Shown here: positions 12,601 through 23,602 of the stretch, in pieces | Position numbering within the stretch: position 1 is the stretch's first letter | How the letters are laid out: each line of letters starts with the position of its first letter | Assembly: GCA_038025085.1 (NCBI GenBank) | Contig: CM076154.1 | Location: 14,606,001-14,670,000 of the forward strand | Reading direction: 5' to 3' | DNA from: Tetragonia tetragonoides | Lineage: Eukaryota > Streptophyta > Magnoliopsida > Caryophyllales > Aizoaceae | Length of the DNA: 64,000 nucleotides | The notes under the pieces: generated by a model | What the model was told of the DNA's origin: nothing | The model's database searches: none | What the model saw: the letters and a program-made list of their open reading frames with translations, nothing else | Translations under genes and position numbers: made by a program

Positions 12601-15078
12601 AACAACCCCATATAGAATCTCAACAGAGTTTATCAATCTTTTTTAGAATTTCAGTGGGCAACAAAAAAGCAGAACCCCAAATTTTTTGAATGCCAATCAT
12701 CACAGAATTAACCAATTGTATCTTACCTGCATAAGACAAAAGTTGAGTACTCCAATGTTGCATGTTTCGAGTAATCTTCTCAATCAACCCCTGACACATA
12801 GCAATCGAATCCTCGAGGAATTCAAGGGGAATCCCCAAATATGTGATTGGAGGTGCCCCCTCCGTAAAAACGTATGCTGTAAAATATCATTTCTGACTCT
12901 ACCAGACACCACCCAGAAAAATGTTTGTCTTTTGAGGGTGTGCAGCAAGGCCAGACATTGCAGAAAACCATGTCAAAACACTTAACAGCAGCACAAACTG
13001 AAGTGGCGTTATCTTGAATTTGCTCACACATCTTTAGCAGGCTCAGATGGTTGCAGAGTAGGCAAGTCATGTGGTAGTAAGGCATTCTGAATGAATCTCT
13101 CTCTAGGCGACTGAGCATAAAACTCTTTGAAGGCAAGCACAAGAGCCTTGAACAGCTCTCTTTTGATGGTTAATGGAAGTCCTTGGTCAAAATATGTACA
13201 AAAAGCAGGTTATTATAAAAAATTAAAAATATGTATAAAACAGGTAAGGGTAGGTTTTCTTTTTTCTTTTTTCATTGTGTGCTCGCTATTTGATTTTGGT
13301 TAATGGTGAGCTGGGAACAGTAGCTACTTATTAGGGGACCGCACAGCTCTTCTTGTGACTCTAATCTCAAACACTGCAATCAGAATTTAATTTCGATGTA
13401 CTTTAGGGCTAAAATAATCAAGGAGCAGAATGCTATATGGATACAACAATTAAACCAGGTAACTGGTTCTATTAGAGTCGTGACAAGGATTTAATAATTA
13501 TGATGAGGAAAAGCAGCTTATGAGGCTGAACAACCTCTGTGGTTCCAAGGGGTAGGCTGCGTACACCTGTCCTCCTTACCGCGCCTAGGTGGGAGTCTCT
13601 TTGGAGGCATCACGGCAATGTTTTTGGTGTTGTTGATGATCCCTGTTTTTCTTTTTCTTTTATCTTTTTATCTTCTTCTAATGTAGCTCTACAAGTATTT
13701 CTGATTGTGATGATGTGAATTGTGATATGGTGCATTGGAGACTTCAAACTTTATCTAGTTCTGGTAGTAATTTTGCAAACTTTGTGTAGTTGCCACCTTT
13801 AAGATGCTGAATGGGGGGTCTTAAAGTCATAACTCATCAAGTTATAACCTTATCCTAGAAAATCATGATCCTGATTCTAGAATATTTTTGGTTGCGTCCA
13901 TTACGTCATCTTTGTTATTTATGCTACAGCTTGCCTTCACCTTGTAGGTGGCCTAGGACTCTGAGCATGGCTCAAGCTCTTTGTGACCTTCAGCTGGAAT
14001 TGCAATGTTATTCATCCAGAGTATCCGTTGATGCAGCTGATGATAAAAAATCGAAAGTTGCTGCTAGTGAGACTGCAAGTTTTACTCCGGCTACACCAGC
14101 AGTAAAAGAGTCCAAGAGAAAGCGTAAAATGGAAAGGGTTGCCACAGCTGTAGTTAAGGAAACAGATGCTGTGGATGACTCTAAAGTTGATTTGAATCCA
14201 AGGTCAGATATTGGTCAAATGACCAACGGAATCCAACCGATGGAGAATTTGATAACTTCTGTGTCTTCAAACAAACATAAAGCTATTAATGGTCAAATGC
14301 CCACTCATTGTCCACTGAATGGAGTTTCTGCAGCTAATTTGGGAAGACAAGTGCTGCAGTTTACCCATTCGATGGGAAATTTTCCTAGCCCCAATGAAAT
14401 TGCTAGCCTTGATGAGAAGTTTTTGGCCAAGCGCTGTGGTCTTGGCTACAGAGCTGGTCGAATATTAAAACTTGCTCAAGGTATTGTTGAAGACACTATT
14501 CGACTTAGTGAACTTGAGGAGCTCTGTAGCGAAACTAGCTTGTCTAACTGTGACAAAGTGGATGAGAAGCTCAAAGAAATCAATGGCTTTGGCCCTTTCA
14601 CACGTGGCAACGTTCTAATCTGCATGGGATTCTATAATGTGGTCCCAACCGATTCTGAAACTATTAGGCATTTGAAACAGGTACACGTCCCTGCTGTGAT
14701 TTTGCATCACCTTTTGTAGTAACACAGGCACAAAACTTATTTGCCAACCTTGTCGCTGCAGGTTCATGCTAGAACAACTAGTATCCGAACGGTTGTAGAA
14801 GTGGTTGAAGAGCTTTATGGAGAATGTGAGCCCTTTCAATTCTTGGCATACTGGTACATTCAATGTCATTTAACCAAGTGATGATATGAGTTTATTATAC
14901 CTCTGGCATATTCTGATCTTAGAAGTGGTCAAACTGTCACTGTGCTCTTAATTTCAGGTCGGAGATCTGGAAATTTTATGAGGATTGGTTTGGGAAATTG
15001 AGTGAAATGCCTTCTTCTGACTATGGACTTATAACTGCAAGTAATATGCGAACCAACAAGAGGAAACATACCAAGTAA
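9621..15078 (+). CDS. HhH-GPD superfamily DNA glycosylase (base excision repair), four exons, 488 aa
   Basis: Exons 9621..10141, 13948..14680, 14762..14853 and 14958..15078 join in frame to 1467 nt with GT-AG introns. The exon 1/2 junction rebuilds ILLCNCQWPRTLSMA, a typical HhH-GPD fold segment. Exon 1 holds the N-terminal beta domain (KWDPQTN, LIRVYNT). Exon 2 has a charged linker with KRKRK (a possible nuclear signal), then a helical region (KRCGLGYRAGRIL) and the helix-hairpin-helix INGFGPFTRGNVL followed by PTDSET, whose Asp is the expected catalytic residue. The Lys used by bifunctional OGG1-type enzymes before the hairpin end is not seen, so a monofunctional glycosylase is likely. The first ATG in frame is at 9621 with A at -3; the frame is open further upstream but without an ATG. 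The tail ends NKRKHTK. Substrate is unknown. Intron 1 is 3.8 kb and carries transposon relics. Confidence 0.88.
11261..11593 (-). other. Unassigned 110-codon open frame in glycosylase intron 1
   Basis: Open on the minus strand from a Met, with mixed composition (…LKLPTPKYRKSFRLEFGRL…). I do not recognise a domain. It sits between exon 1 and the antisense LINE and may be a non-coding intron frame or a fragment carried in by a repeat. Confidence 0.2.
11760..13180 (-). mobile_element. Decayed LINE (RT and zinc-finger region), antisense in glycosylase intron 1
   Basis: Minus-strand frames 12620..12838, 12192..12497 and 12008..12214 encode typical non-LTR reverse transcriptase C-terminal motifs: YLGIPLEF, MQHWSTQLLSYAGKIQLVNS and a zinc-finger-like C..C....H.FFEC segment. 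They are split by stops and frameshifts. No A tail was found at the 3' side, so the copy is old and truncated. It lies fully within the first intron of the glycosylase gene in opposite orientation. Confidence 0.75.
13530..13645 (+). repeat. SINE 3'-end fragment
   Basis: Contains GGTAGGCTGCGTACACCTG, CCTCCTTACCGCGCC and GGTGGGAGTC followed by TTG-rich sequence. This is the typical layout of TS-type plant SINE 3' regions. Boxes A and B are not evident, so this is a truncated copy within intron 1 of the glycosylase gene. Confidence 0.45.
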
Positions 15079-15379
15079 AGGATTGCGATAATTTGGGTAG
15101 GATAGCCTGATTTCTCAAGATTATTTCCTGAGAGCCCAAATGCAGCCGTCAATAGATTCACGAACATCTTCTTCAGTGTACTTTTGTGGGTAAGTGGCTG
15201 AAATTTTATGGCTGTTGCGGCATGATTTCCAGTTGCGGCAAGTTCAAAACCGGCACGATCTCATATTCGAATAGCTAGCTTTTGCTCCCGTGTGATGTAC
15301 AAGTTGACCATCAAGTATATACATACATAATTTGTAGCATTGGCCACTAGAAAAGCAAATATCAGTAGATGCCTTCAAC

Positions 15380-15909
15380 TCATGGACAGAGACTGCTCAT
15401 TGTGTGGTGCTGCAAAGCACTCGCTCATCCATACTTTGAAAGGTTGCCCTGTTGAGCAGAGTAGATGATCTGGCAGCGAGTGGCTAGGGGAGTTTTGGTG
15501 TGAAAAGTTCAGATCAGTATGGGACTGGTTCAAATGGATTGTTGTCCACAAACATGTTTGACAGACATAGATTGTTTTTTTTTCTGTGGTTTGGTTGCTT
15601 CGGAACGCAAGGGAGCACATTGCTCTACGACAGAGAAATGCAGAATGCCCAGGTTTTAGTCACCAAGTGTCTGGCGGCTCACCTGAGAACAACACCAGCA
15701 ATGTTAAAGAAGCTGCAAGGAAGTTGGAAGCCATCAAGCTTAGTGCTGGGCAATGGAAGTTTGATTTTGATGCAGGTAAGCTAGGAGATTGGGGAGTGCG
15801 ATGGGGAAGGGTTTTTGGGGTTTGGAGGGGTGTTTATAAATTCAAAGGTCAATTCGATCCCGAGCTCGAGGAAGATCATGCGCTGTTGTTTAATCTCTGG
15901 GTGGCATAG
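15380..15909 (+). mobile_element. LINE relic: zinc finger plus RNase H-like start
   Basis: Frame pieces in order give CSLCGAAKHSLIHTLKGCP (the zf-RVT Cys/His pattern), VVWLLRNAREHIALRQ (linker) and KFDFDAGKLGDWGVRWG with a following ELEEDHALLFNLWVA. The last part aligns by eye with the RNase H-like start seen in the LINE at 38.3-39.4 kb (KVNVDAGKIAEYGTG). Several stops and a frameshift interrupt it. The 107-codon frame 15586..15909 is therefore part of a dead LINE, not a host gene. Confidence 0.65.
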
Positions 15910-16165
15910 GTGGCAGCGTATCTGTCACTGATAGCTAAAAGGGATTCTCTTTAAAGTGAGTGTTGGTTCTTCGAAATTTATTTGCATGGATACGATATGA
16001 TATTATTTAGTACTTTTTTGGTCCTTGTTTTTAGATACACTAGACGACAGAGCTCCTGTGCTGTTGGGCTTGTGCATGTTGTGTGTTGTTGTATATGTTC
16101 GATAGGTATCACAGCCTCCCTGGTCGCAGGATACAAGTCGCTGTATATATAGGTTTTTACGATGA

Positions 16166-16362
16166 TTAGTTTGTTAGAGCTTACACGATCAGTTCAGTTT
16201 AGGTGTCAATTCAGTGCTTTTAAATTCAGTTAAAATGATGTTCAGTTCACTGGTGATGAGTTCATAAACATACTTTTTATCTCACATATCAAGTTTTGTG
16301 TCTGGATTAGTAATGTTGAATTCAGTTCAGTTCTGGTAAGTTCAGCTCTAACAAACGTACCC
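16166..16362. mobile_element. MITE-like element with TTTGTTAGAGCT ends
   Basis: The ends are inverted: TTTGTTAGAGCT on the left and AGCTCTAACAAA on the right. The interior is full of TTCAGTTCAGT phrases. Related sequences occur at 44330-44600 and 62035-62165, so this is a small repeat family in the window. No coding capacity. Superfamily not assigned. Confidence 0.55.
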
Positions 16363-16768
16363 TAAGGCATGCTCTTTTCACCTTCTTTTTACTCAACACA
16401 AAACTGAAATTGTTCGGCCAACTGCGCTTTTTCCGAATTGGCTGACATCTTTATGACCACTTCTTCGGAATTAGTTGCCATCTTTGCCAATGTAGGAACT
16501 GCAATTGAATCATATATCAAATTATGAGAATAGTACCGTAAATATTGAGTGTATATACTGTTAACAAGGCCAATGCACAAAGTAGGGATTAGCAAAAGCG
16601 AAGCGGATACTCCTCTTTTAGAAAGCGAGGCGGATATCTACTTTTTCAGATCGCCAAAAATTCGATCCGTGTCTGCTTCTTTTTGAGCCGGATATCCGCT
16701 TTGACCGGATCGAATTAGCGAATATATTCGTATCCAATTTTAGTTGCATTTCTTTTTCATTAATATTC

Positions 16769-17236
16769 CGTCAACGTAGCACCAACAAGGGGCTAGTATA
16801 GTTCCCAGAAGCCAGCAGATACAAGGCATGGGGGGAATAGGGATTCGAACCCATGAAGCCATTACCTTACCTTACCAAACCACTTGAGAGTAAGGTTGGA
16901 ACCAGAGCCGGCCCAAGGGGGTGGCCAGAGGGGCGACCGCCTAGGGCCCCAGCCTGAGTAGGGCCCAAACAACAATGAAAAATTAAGGTAAATAAAAAAA
17001 CTTGCAAACACTAAACATGAAAAAGGGGGTGGTTCCTTGGTTGGAAATGAGTTGTGTTGCTCCTTATGTACATTGGGTCCTGAGTTCAAATCTCTATGGC
17101 CTCTATTTTTTTATTTTTTTTTTGCGATAAAACAAGTTATTCATACATCAGGGGCTCTCACTTTTATCCCGCCCCGGGGCCTTTAAAACCTTAGGGACGG
17201 CCCTGGTTAGAACCAATAGACCACCCAAGTCACCTC
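16769..17236 (-). mobile_element. tRNA-derived SINE, 3'-truncated, interrupted by a hAT element
   Basis: Read on the minus strand it starts near 17236 with the A-box region (GGTGGTCTATTGG), continues after the hAT insertion, has box B GGGTTCGAATCC, then GGAACTATACTAGCC and TTGGTGCTACGTTGAC, where it stops. The same sequence is complete in the SINEs at 45977-46256 and 52555-52830. It lies in the intron of knottin copy A. Confidence 0.8.
16903..17205. mobile_element. hAT-type non-autonomous element nested in the SINE
   Basis: 303 bp with ends CAGAGCCGGCCC and GGGACGGCCCTG (imperfect TIR). The 8-bp target duplications are 16895-16902 GTTGGAAC and 17206-17213 GTTAGAAC, one mismatch. Removing it restores the SINE 5' region. 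The CAG..CTG ends and 8-bp duplication are hAT hallmarks. No transposase frame. Confidence 0.85.
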
Positions 17237-17841
17237 CGAGTATGAAATGTAATAGTTTCAAGATTTAAAGATTAAAATATCTAATAAAAAGTTAAATATG
17301 GTTTAATAGAAAGTTATCATAAATGTCCAACATTATTCTAAAACTTTTTACTTGTTTTTCCTTTTCTTTTTTTTAAAAAAAATTTTAACTACGAATTTGG
17401 AGCGGATATCGAATATATAGTTTCCACTTATACCGATCTGTATCCGCTCCTTTTTGAGCCAAAAAAAAGGCGAAGCGAGCGGATGAGGATCATTGGATCA
17501 ACATGCTGATCACCACTAGCTAGCACAAAGATTAACTACTAATATTAGCCAGAAAAGAAGAAACGAGAAAAAAGAATTAGAAAGATCAAAGAACGAGGAA
17601 TATATAAATAAGCATAATTGTATTGTTAATTAGCATGCATTTATGCAATATATTTGTGGAATCAAATCAAATAATAATAAGAGAGGAGAAGAACCTATTG
17701 CACAGACTAAGAGCGCTATAGAAAAAGCGAGCTTGGGGAGCTGCTGGTGGAACATTGAAGCCATATTCACGAGTATTTGATAGTAGGATAGCGATAGATG
17801 AAGGTGTGTTGCTTGCTTAACAATTTGCTTGCAAGTGCATG

Positions 17842-17850
17842 TATTTATAG
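17842..17850 (-). promoter_or_regulatory. TATA box of knottin copy A
   Basis: Minus-strand CTATAAATA followed by CATGCACTTGCAAGC, about 80 bp upstream of the ATG. The same block stands before the exons 1 at 41596, 46579, 55108 and 60533. Confidence 0.65.
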
Positions 17851-17890
17851 TGCAAACCAACCCAGCTCGATCTCCGGCCAATAATTTTTA

Positions 17891-18152
17891 CTCCTCCATC
17901 CGTTTCGGAAAACATGATAATATTTACTTTTTAAAGGTCAAACTTTATAAACTTTGACCATTGATTTCGGAAAAAATATAAGAATACAATGTAAAAATAT
18001 TATCGTTGGATTCGTTTTAATTACTAATTTCGAAAAATCTATTTTTTATAGTCTATGTATTCATATAAACACAAACATTTATGGTCAAAGTAATGCATTG
18101 TAGACCGTGCAAAAATAAATATTAGAGTATCATTTTTGAAAAATCAAGAGAG
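17891..18152. mobile_element. Degenerate Stowaway-like MITE
   Basis: Flanked by TA and starting CTCCTCCATCCG, with a right end of AGAGAG before TA. Internally it has the GGTCAAACTTTATAAACTTTGACC-like inner region (longer than quoted) seen also in the element at 55521. Lies just upstream of the TATA region of knottin copy A. Confidence 0.5.
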
Positions 18153-18814
18153 TATTTATTAACTGCAAGTGTACTGTTCTACCTATTTTCTTGACTGGGT
18201 TGGACAGTTGAATCAAAGATTTCTAACTTTCATCAACTAATCCAATAATCCAGCAAGACGGCAGAAACGTACAGAGAAGGGATAGCATATGAATGGCTAT
18301 GGTAAGAGACGACAAAAGTTGACACGATACGAACCAAAAACGAAATAAATAAGTTGGTGTTGAGATTTTTTGACACAATTAATTAAGCTGGTTGATCCGA
18401 GTAACTCATTTGGTTAAATGAGTTGGGTTAGAATTGCGATTGTGAATACATAATTGACACATTTCGACACGATTATTCGAACATGTCAAAAAAACAAGTC
18501 ATTTAATTAATGGTAGTATCAAAAATTAAGTACAACAATATCTATTATTATAATTGATTAATACACCTGGGAAGCTTGAATTGTGAAGTTTCAAAGTTTC
18601 GTTTACTAAACTTTTTTATTCGTTTCTTATGTTATATTTTAAATTTTCTGAAAAGAGTTTTAGATGAATTGCCTACAAAGTTAAGCATGTTAATATGAAT
18701 ATAATACGATTATTAAACGGGTTTTGTTAGAATTTCACGATTAATAAATGGGTCAGGTTGATGTCAAGAGATTTCTGATATGATTATATTTGACACGAAT
18801 ACGAATACGAACAC

Positions 18815-20238
18815 AAACCATGATACACATATACTAAGTGTATATGTAGAGATATACACAAATAATTTAGCCTTCTATTTGTTCCTAATTAAAAATCTTC
18901 CTTTAAAGCTTGTGTAGGAAAATTAGGAGGTTGTGGAGGGAAGATAAGAGGCCAAAGAGGAAAAAAAATATGAGGTTTAGAGCCAAGAAAAAAAAAAGAA
19001 AAGGGAAAGGGAATGTGAAAGACCCAAAAAAAAAAGTATGAGAGAGAAAACAGAAAGGAAATAAAGAAAAAATGAACTCCATTGTTTCTGGTGATCTTCA
19101 ACTTCTCCGATTACTCTCCGGCGACATCCTCACGAAAAGCGAATTTTTCGGCGAAAGAGAAGCCCGGTTATTATCGACTTATTCCCACAATAATACTTTT
19201 CTACTTATATTTTCTGGCAAAACTTTACACCATTTTTTCTGATTAATTTTCCGGCGAAGAGTGTCCGTCCGTTCTTTGTTGTGGTTGTTTTTCTTCTCGT
19301 GTTTATCGAAGAGTTTTTTTTTGTATGACAATCAAAACAGGTGGTTAATGTATATATTGGTAGCAAAATAATTTTCATTTGTGAACTTATAAATGTCGTA
19401 GATGGTAGCAAAATTTCTATGATTGATGATATGCATTTGGAAGGCAGTAGTTGTAATTTAGTTTGTACTTGTATTTAGATTAGTGAAGTCCACGGTAGCA
19501 AAATGCATCCTTGATTGCAAAATTAGTTAGTACTTGGATTTTTCGTTAGTGAAGACTTTGGTAGCAAAATTACATCTTTCCAAGTTAATAAATGACCACA
19601 AGCTCGTCGGAAAAAATGGATACCCAGAAAAGATAAAAAGAGGTATATCGGTTCTATCTCGACACATTGACATATGAATATTTGCAGGTGTCTAATTAAC
19701 TAGTAAATTCAATATTTCATTGATTTTAGAAATTTCTAATCTTCACCGGAAAATAGTTTGGGGGTTTTAATGTCACCGGAAAAATAATTGAAGGGGTTGT
19801 GTCGGTTGGAGACAGAGAAAGGGGCGGGTGAGTACCATTGTAAGGTCGCCAAAAAATTGTAAGGGAAGGGGAGGAGTCATCTGATTTTCTAATTTCTAAA
19901 ATAAATATTAATTAAATTTGTTAGTATTAAATGCTTGTTTGGTTTTCCATTTGAATTTCAAATCCCAAATTTCAAAATCAATTGGAAATTTCATTTGAAA
20001 AAAAATCTTCCTCATATTTAATAAGATTCACTCAATATCCTCAAGGGAAAAAAGGCGTGCAGCTGAAATAACCGTAGCGAAAGCGAGTCTTCATAGGGCA
20101 ATTGTCACTGTTTATAAACCCGAATAATGAAACCGTCGCTGGAATTGAGATATCTTTCACAAGCAAGTTGCCAAGTGTAAGGCTAGGATAATTTGTGTAT
20201 ATATCTCTTCATACACTTAATGTACGTGTAGCCTTTTT
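18815..20238. mobile_element. Non-autonomous TIR element inserted in duplicated upstream DNA
   Basis: The ends at 18815-18875 and 20178-20238 are inverted over about 50 bp (phrases AAGTGTAT, AGAGATAT and ACACAAAT). Flanking DNA on both sides is contiguous in the related block at 45420-45960, so the 1.4 kb between is an insertion. The interior shows no transposase frame. Long imperfect TIRs suggest a MULE, but I could not define the target duplication. Confidence 0.5.
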
Positions 20239-20368
20239 CCACATTACATGCATGACACGACCTATTTGCCAACTCTAATTATAATTGAAACATAGAACAT
20301 GCATGTAATTAATGGGTATAGCTGAAAGGAGAGCCCAGAGCCAGAAATAGCCTGGCAAATGTTTAACC

Positions 20369-20535
20369 AACATATGTTGGTCTAGTGGTTTGAGCTTTAG
20401 TTTCCTTACCCACCACCAAAGGTTCAAATTCCACTAGGAGCATTTGGCATCCCTTTCCCCTTAATCCCCCCTTTCCCCCAAATGCCTGCCCACTAAGCTA
20501 CTGGGCCTTAAATCCGAGATGTGCCAGCCTGGGAG
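20369..20535 (+). mobile_element. tRNA-derived SINE, 5' part, split by the copia element
   Basis: Box A TGGTCTAGTGGTT at about 20378-20390 and box B GGTTCAAATTCC at 20421-20432 are spaced as in tRNA-derived SINEs. The sequence breaks at 20535, where the copia LTR begins, and resumes at 25904 with GAGCGGGCCTCCTTACC and an A-rich tail. This is a different subfamily from the SINEs at 46 and 52.5 kb. Confidence 0.65.
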
Positions 20536-20864
20536 TGTTTGAAGGGTAAACCTAAGCTCAAATGAAGAACAGAATGTGAAATCTAGAGAGAGAAAAAGAG
20601 AGAGAATTTGTTGCAAATCTCTGATTGAGATTAATGCAGATTATGTTTTTATTACCTCTGTACAAGCTATATGATTTGTTTATATACATGAGTATTGCTG
20701 CTATACTAGACTAAGCTATAACTAACCTCTAACAGAAAAGAAGCTCTAACAAACTAGCTGACTCAGCATAAATTAGTTACAAATTATAACAAACTAAGAG
20801 CTCAGAGGCGCAGCCCCTGAGGCGCAGAGCTGAGGCGTATGAACATAGCTCAATATAACCAACA
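20536..20864 (-). repeat. 3' LTR of the copia element
   Basis: 329 bp, TG..CA, with ends TGTTTGAAG and ATAACCAACA on the plus strand. It matches the LTR at 25589-25903 except for about two substitutions and a 14-bp extra segment near 20813, where a GAGGCGCAG phrase is duplicated. Confidence 0.95.
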
Positions 20865-20876
20865 TCCCCCCTCAAG
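20865..20876 (-). other. Polypurine tract of the copia element
   Basis: Minus-strand TTGAGGGGGGA directly abuts the 3' LTR, the usual copia plus-strand priming site. Confidence 0.9.
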
Positions 20877-20910
20877 TTGGTGGTGATTTAACCCCCAACT
20901 TGCACAACAT

Positions 20911-22545
20911 CTATTTATGCAAAGGTCCAGGAAGACTTTTAGTAAAAATATCTGCAAGTTGCTGTAAAGTTCCCACATGAAGCAAGCTGATAAGACCTTC
21001 CCGAAGCTTTTCTCGTACAAAATGACAGTCTAATTCAATGTGCTTCGTACGCTCATGAAAGACAGGGTTCCTTGCGATGTAAATTGCAGCTTGGCTGTCA
21101 CATTTGACTGGCACAGGGACAACAGTAGGAACTGAGAGTTCATGTAAGAGTCTAGTTAACCAAGCCAATTCAGCAGTCACTCTCCTAATGGATCTATACT
21201 CAGCCTCTGCAGAACTCAAAGAAATTGTTGCTTGCTTTTTGATTTTCCAGGAAATGGGACTGCCTCCCAAAAGAATGAAATAACCACTAATTGACTTTCT
21301 AGTATTAGGGCATGAAGCCCAATCAGAATCACAGTATGCTTCAAGCTTAAGATCAGGAGAAGAATTCAAGAGGATGCCTTGAGTTGGATCTTTCTTGAGG
21401 TATCTGAGTGTATGCAAGGCAGCTTCCCAGTGAGGTTGTGTAGGATCTTGCATGAACTGACTTAAGTATTGCACAGCAAAAGCTAGATCAGGCCTGGTAT
21501 GAGTCAAATAATTGAGTTTACCAACTAGCTTTCTGTAAAGGCCAGGATCAGATAAAGGATCACCAGAATCTGGCTTGAGCTTGAGGTTTGTTTCCAGAGG
21601 ACAAGAGGCTGGAGAGGCAGTGTCATAATGAAATTCCTTGAGGAGATCAGTTGCAAACTTCCTCTGGGTGAGAATGGTACCCTGGGATTCTTGCAGAACC
21701 TCAATGCCAAGAAAGAAATTGAGAGGACCTAAATCCTTGATTTTGAATGTAGAATCCGGGAAACCCTTTAAAGAATCAATTTCATCCAAATTATTACCAG
21801 TAACCAGGATATCATCAACATATACAGCCACAAATACAATAGACTTGCCCATAAATTTGTAGAAAAGTGCATAATCATTTTTGGAGTGAATATAACCTCT
21901 GGATTTCAAGGCAGTGGACAACTTAGCATGCCACTGTCTTGAAGCTTGCTTGAGTCCATATAAGGACTTTTTCAATCTGAGAACCTTGCTAGAACCAGAT
22001 AAAGACATGCCAGGTGGAGGTTTCATGTAGATTTCCTCATCCAAATCCCCATGGAGGAAAGCATTATTCACATCTAACTGATGCATGACCCATTTCATCT
22101 TGGTAGTAGTGGCAATAAGACTTCTGATTGTAGTCATTTTGACTACTGGTGAGAAGGTTTCATTGAAGTCTATCCCAGCCTTTTGAGTACACCCTTTGAT
22201 AACAATCCTGCCTTTGCACCTCTCTATGGTCCCATCTGCATTATACTTCACCTTGTAGACCCATTTACTACTAATAGGCTTCTTACCCTTAGGAAGATTA
22301 GCAATTTCCCATGTATTGTTAGCCTCTAAAGCATCAAACTCTTTCTGCATTGCTTCCTGCCATTCAGGCTTATTTGCAGCCTCCTCATAGCAAGAAGGTT
22401 CACAAATTTCACTAATAGTGTGCATTAACTGCTGATTACTAGGAGACAGAGTGCTAAAACAAACATGTGAAGGTAAGGAACATGTTGAAGTAATGGTGTG
22501 AAAACAAGTAGGACAATCATGGTCTTGCAGGACTGCACTGCACAC
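20911..22545 (-). pseudogene. Copia reverse transcriptase / RNase H region
   Basis: 544 codons open. RT motifs in order: EWQEAMQKEFDAL, HQLDVNNAFLHGDL, KSLYGLKQA and the catalytic YVDDILVTG. RNase H motifs: YCDSDWASC, SLSSAEAEYRS and DSQAAIYIARNP with the final HVGTLQQLADIFTKSL. This part is intact within itself. It is separated from the integrase only by one in-frame nonsense codon, so it is part of a dead polyprotein. Confidence 0.95.
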
Positions 22546-22617
22546 ATAATCCTTGAGATAGGCAGGGGAAGTAGTATTTCTAACAGATTTCCTAGAAGGA
22601 AGAGGAGCAGGAACAGG

Positions 22618-23600
22618 TTAAGAAATAGGAGGAGAAGAATTATCAGGAGACTCATGAAGTTGTTGAGGGACTGAGACAACAGGAGAAGACTCTAAAATGG
22701 GAGAAGAATCAAAGAATTCAGCAGGAGGGAAAGGAAGAGGGGAAGAATTGTGTTTGAGAGAGGGAAATGTAGTTTCATGGAAAACTACATCTCTGGAAAA
22801 CATGACCTTTTGAGTATCAAGATTATACAACTTGTAGGCCTTCTTACCAAGTGGATATCCAATGAAAATACAAGGGGAAGCCCTGGCTTGAAATTTATCC
22901 CTCCCCTTTTTAAGTGTGGAAGCATAGCAAAGGCAGCCAAAGCTTCTCAAATGGTCATATGAAGGTGATTTATTGAAGAGTTTTTCATAAGGTGATTTAT
23001 TTTTGAGGAGTTTCATGGGGAATCTGTTAATTAGATAAGTAGCAGTGAGCACACAATCACCCCAGAATTTTAAAGGAAGTTTAGATTGGAGAAGAAGGGC
23101 TCTGGAAGTTTCAAGGAGGTGTTTGTGCTTTCTCTCTACTACACCATTTTGTTGAGGTGTATCCCTCACACTGGTTTGATGGAGAATGCCTTTTGAAAGA
23201 AAGAAGGCAGTGGCTTCATTGCTTGAACCAAGCTCAAGGTCATTATCTGATCTTATTATTTTGATTTTCTTGCCAAATTGTGTTTCAGCCATCTCTAAGA
23301 AGGTTTTAGTGAGGGGAAAGGCATTTGATTTGGTGCTCATAAGATGTGTCCAAGTTGTTCTACTAAAATCATCCACCAAGGTAAGAAAATAATGATACCC
23401 ACTGTAAGTTCCCACATGATATGGCCCCCAAACATCAACATGAACCATCTCAAAAATATCAGAAGTATGTGTTTGACTAAGAGGGAAAGGGAGTTTGTGT
23501 TGTCTTGCTCTTGAGCAAATATCACAACAAGAAATAGCATCTGTATTATTATCTGAAAAGGACAACTGTTTGAGCTTATACAGAGGAAGGTGACCAAGTC
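22618..23600 (-). pseudogene. Copia integrase region
   Basis: Contains RLGHLPLYKLKQL, the CC pair of the zinc-binding region (SCCDICSRARQ), and the catalytic triad in HVDVWGP, IRSDND and NGVVERKH. A GKKAYKLYNL C-terminal motif follows. The first His of the zinc-binding region is lost at a frameshift around 23605. The frame ends at a TAA at 22618-22620 that interrupts the path into reverse transcriptase. Confidence 0.9.
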
Positions 23601-23602
23601 TA

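Larger units (their letters stand above)
16590..17490. repeat. GCGGATAT-type repeat split by nested insertions
   Basis: Phrases GCGGATATC, GAAGCGGAT and the reverse GGATATCCGC recur at 16595-16735 and 17398-17490. The segment between them is occupied by the SINE/hAT nest. The two halves look like one older repeat inside the intron of knottin copy A. A similar AT-rich palindromic repeat family occurs at 53195-53345. Confidence 0.4.
16389..17764 (-). pseudogene. Knottin-family gene copy A, truncated before the cysteine module
   Basis: Exon 1 is 17695..17764, a signal peptide starting MASMFHQQLPKLAF, with a GT donor. Exon 2 is 16389..16498, with an AG acceptor and the family propeptide start PTLAKMATNSEE. 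The phase-1 junction matches the intact copies at 41.6 and 54.0 kb. Exon 2 diverges after KMSANSEKAQLAEQ and reaches a stop with only one Cys, so the six-cysteine module is gone. The intron is enlarged to about 1.2 kb by a SINE containing a hAT element. A product of about 60 residues could still be secreted, but it would lack the knottin. Upstream promoter sequence is conserved. Confidence 0.75.

Noticed and set aside
15586..15909. 107-codon Trp-rich frame after the glycosylase gene as a host gene
   Set aside because: Its FDAG..G.G.RWG and ELEEDHALLF pattern aligns with the LINE RNase H-like domain and it follows a LINE zinc finger.
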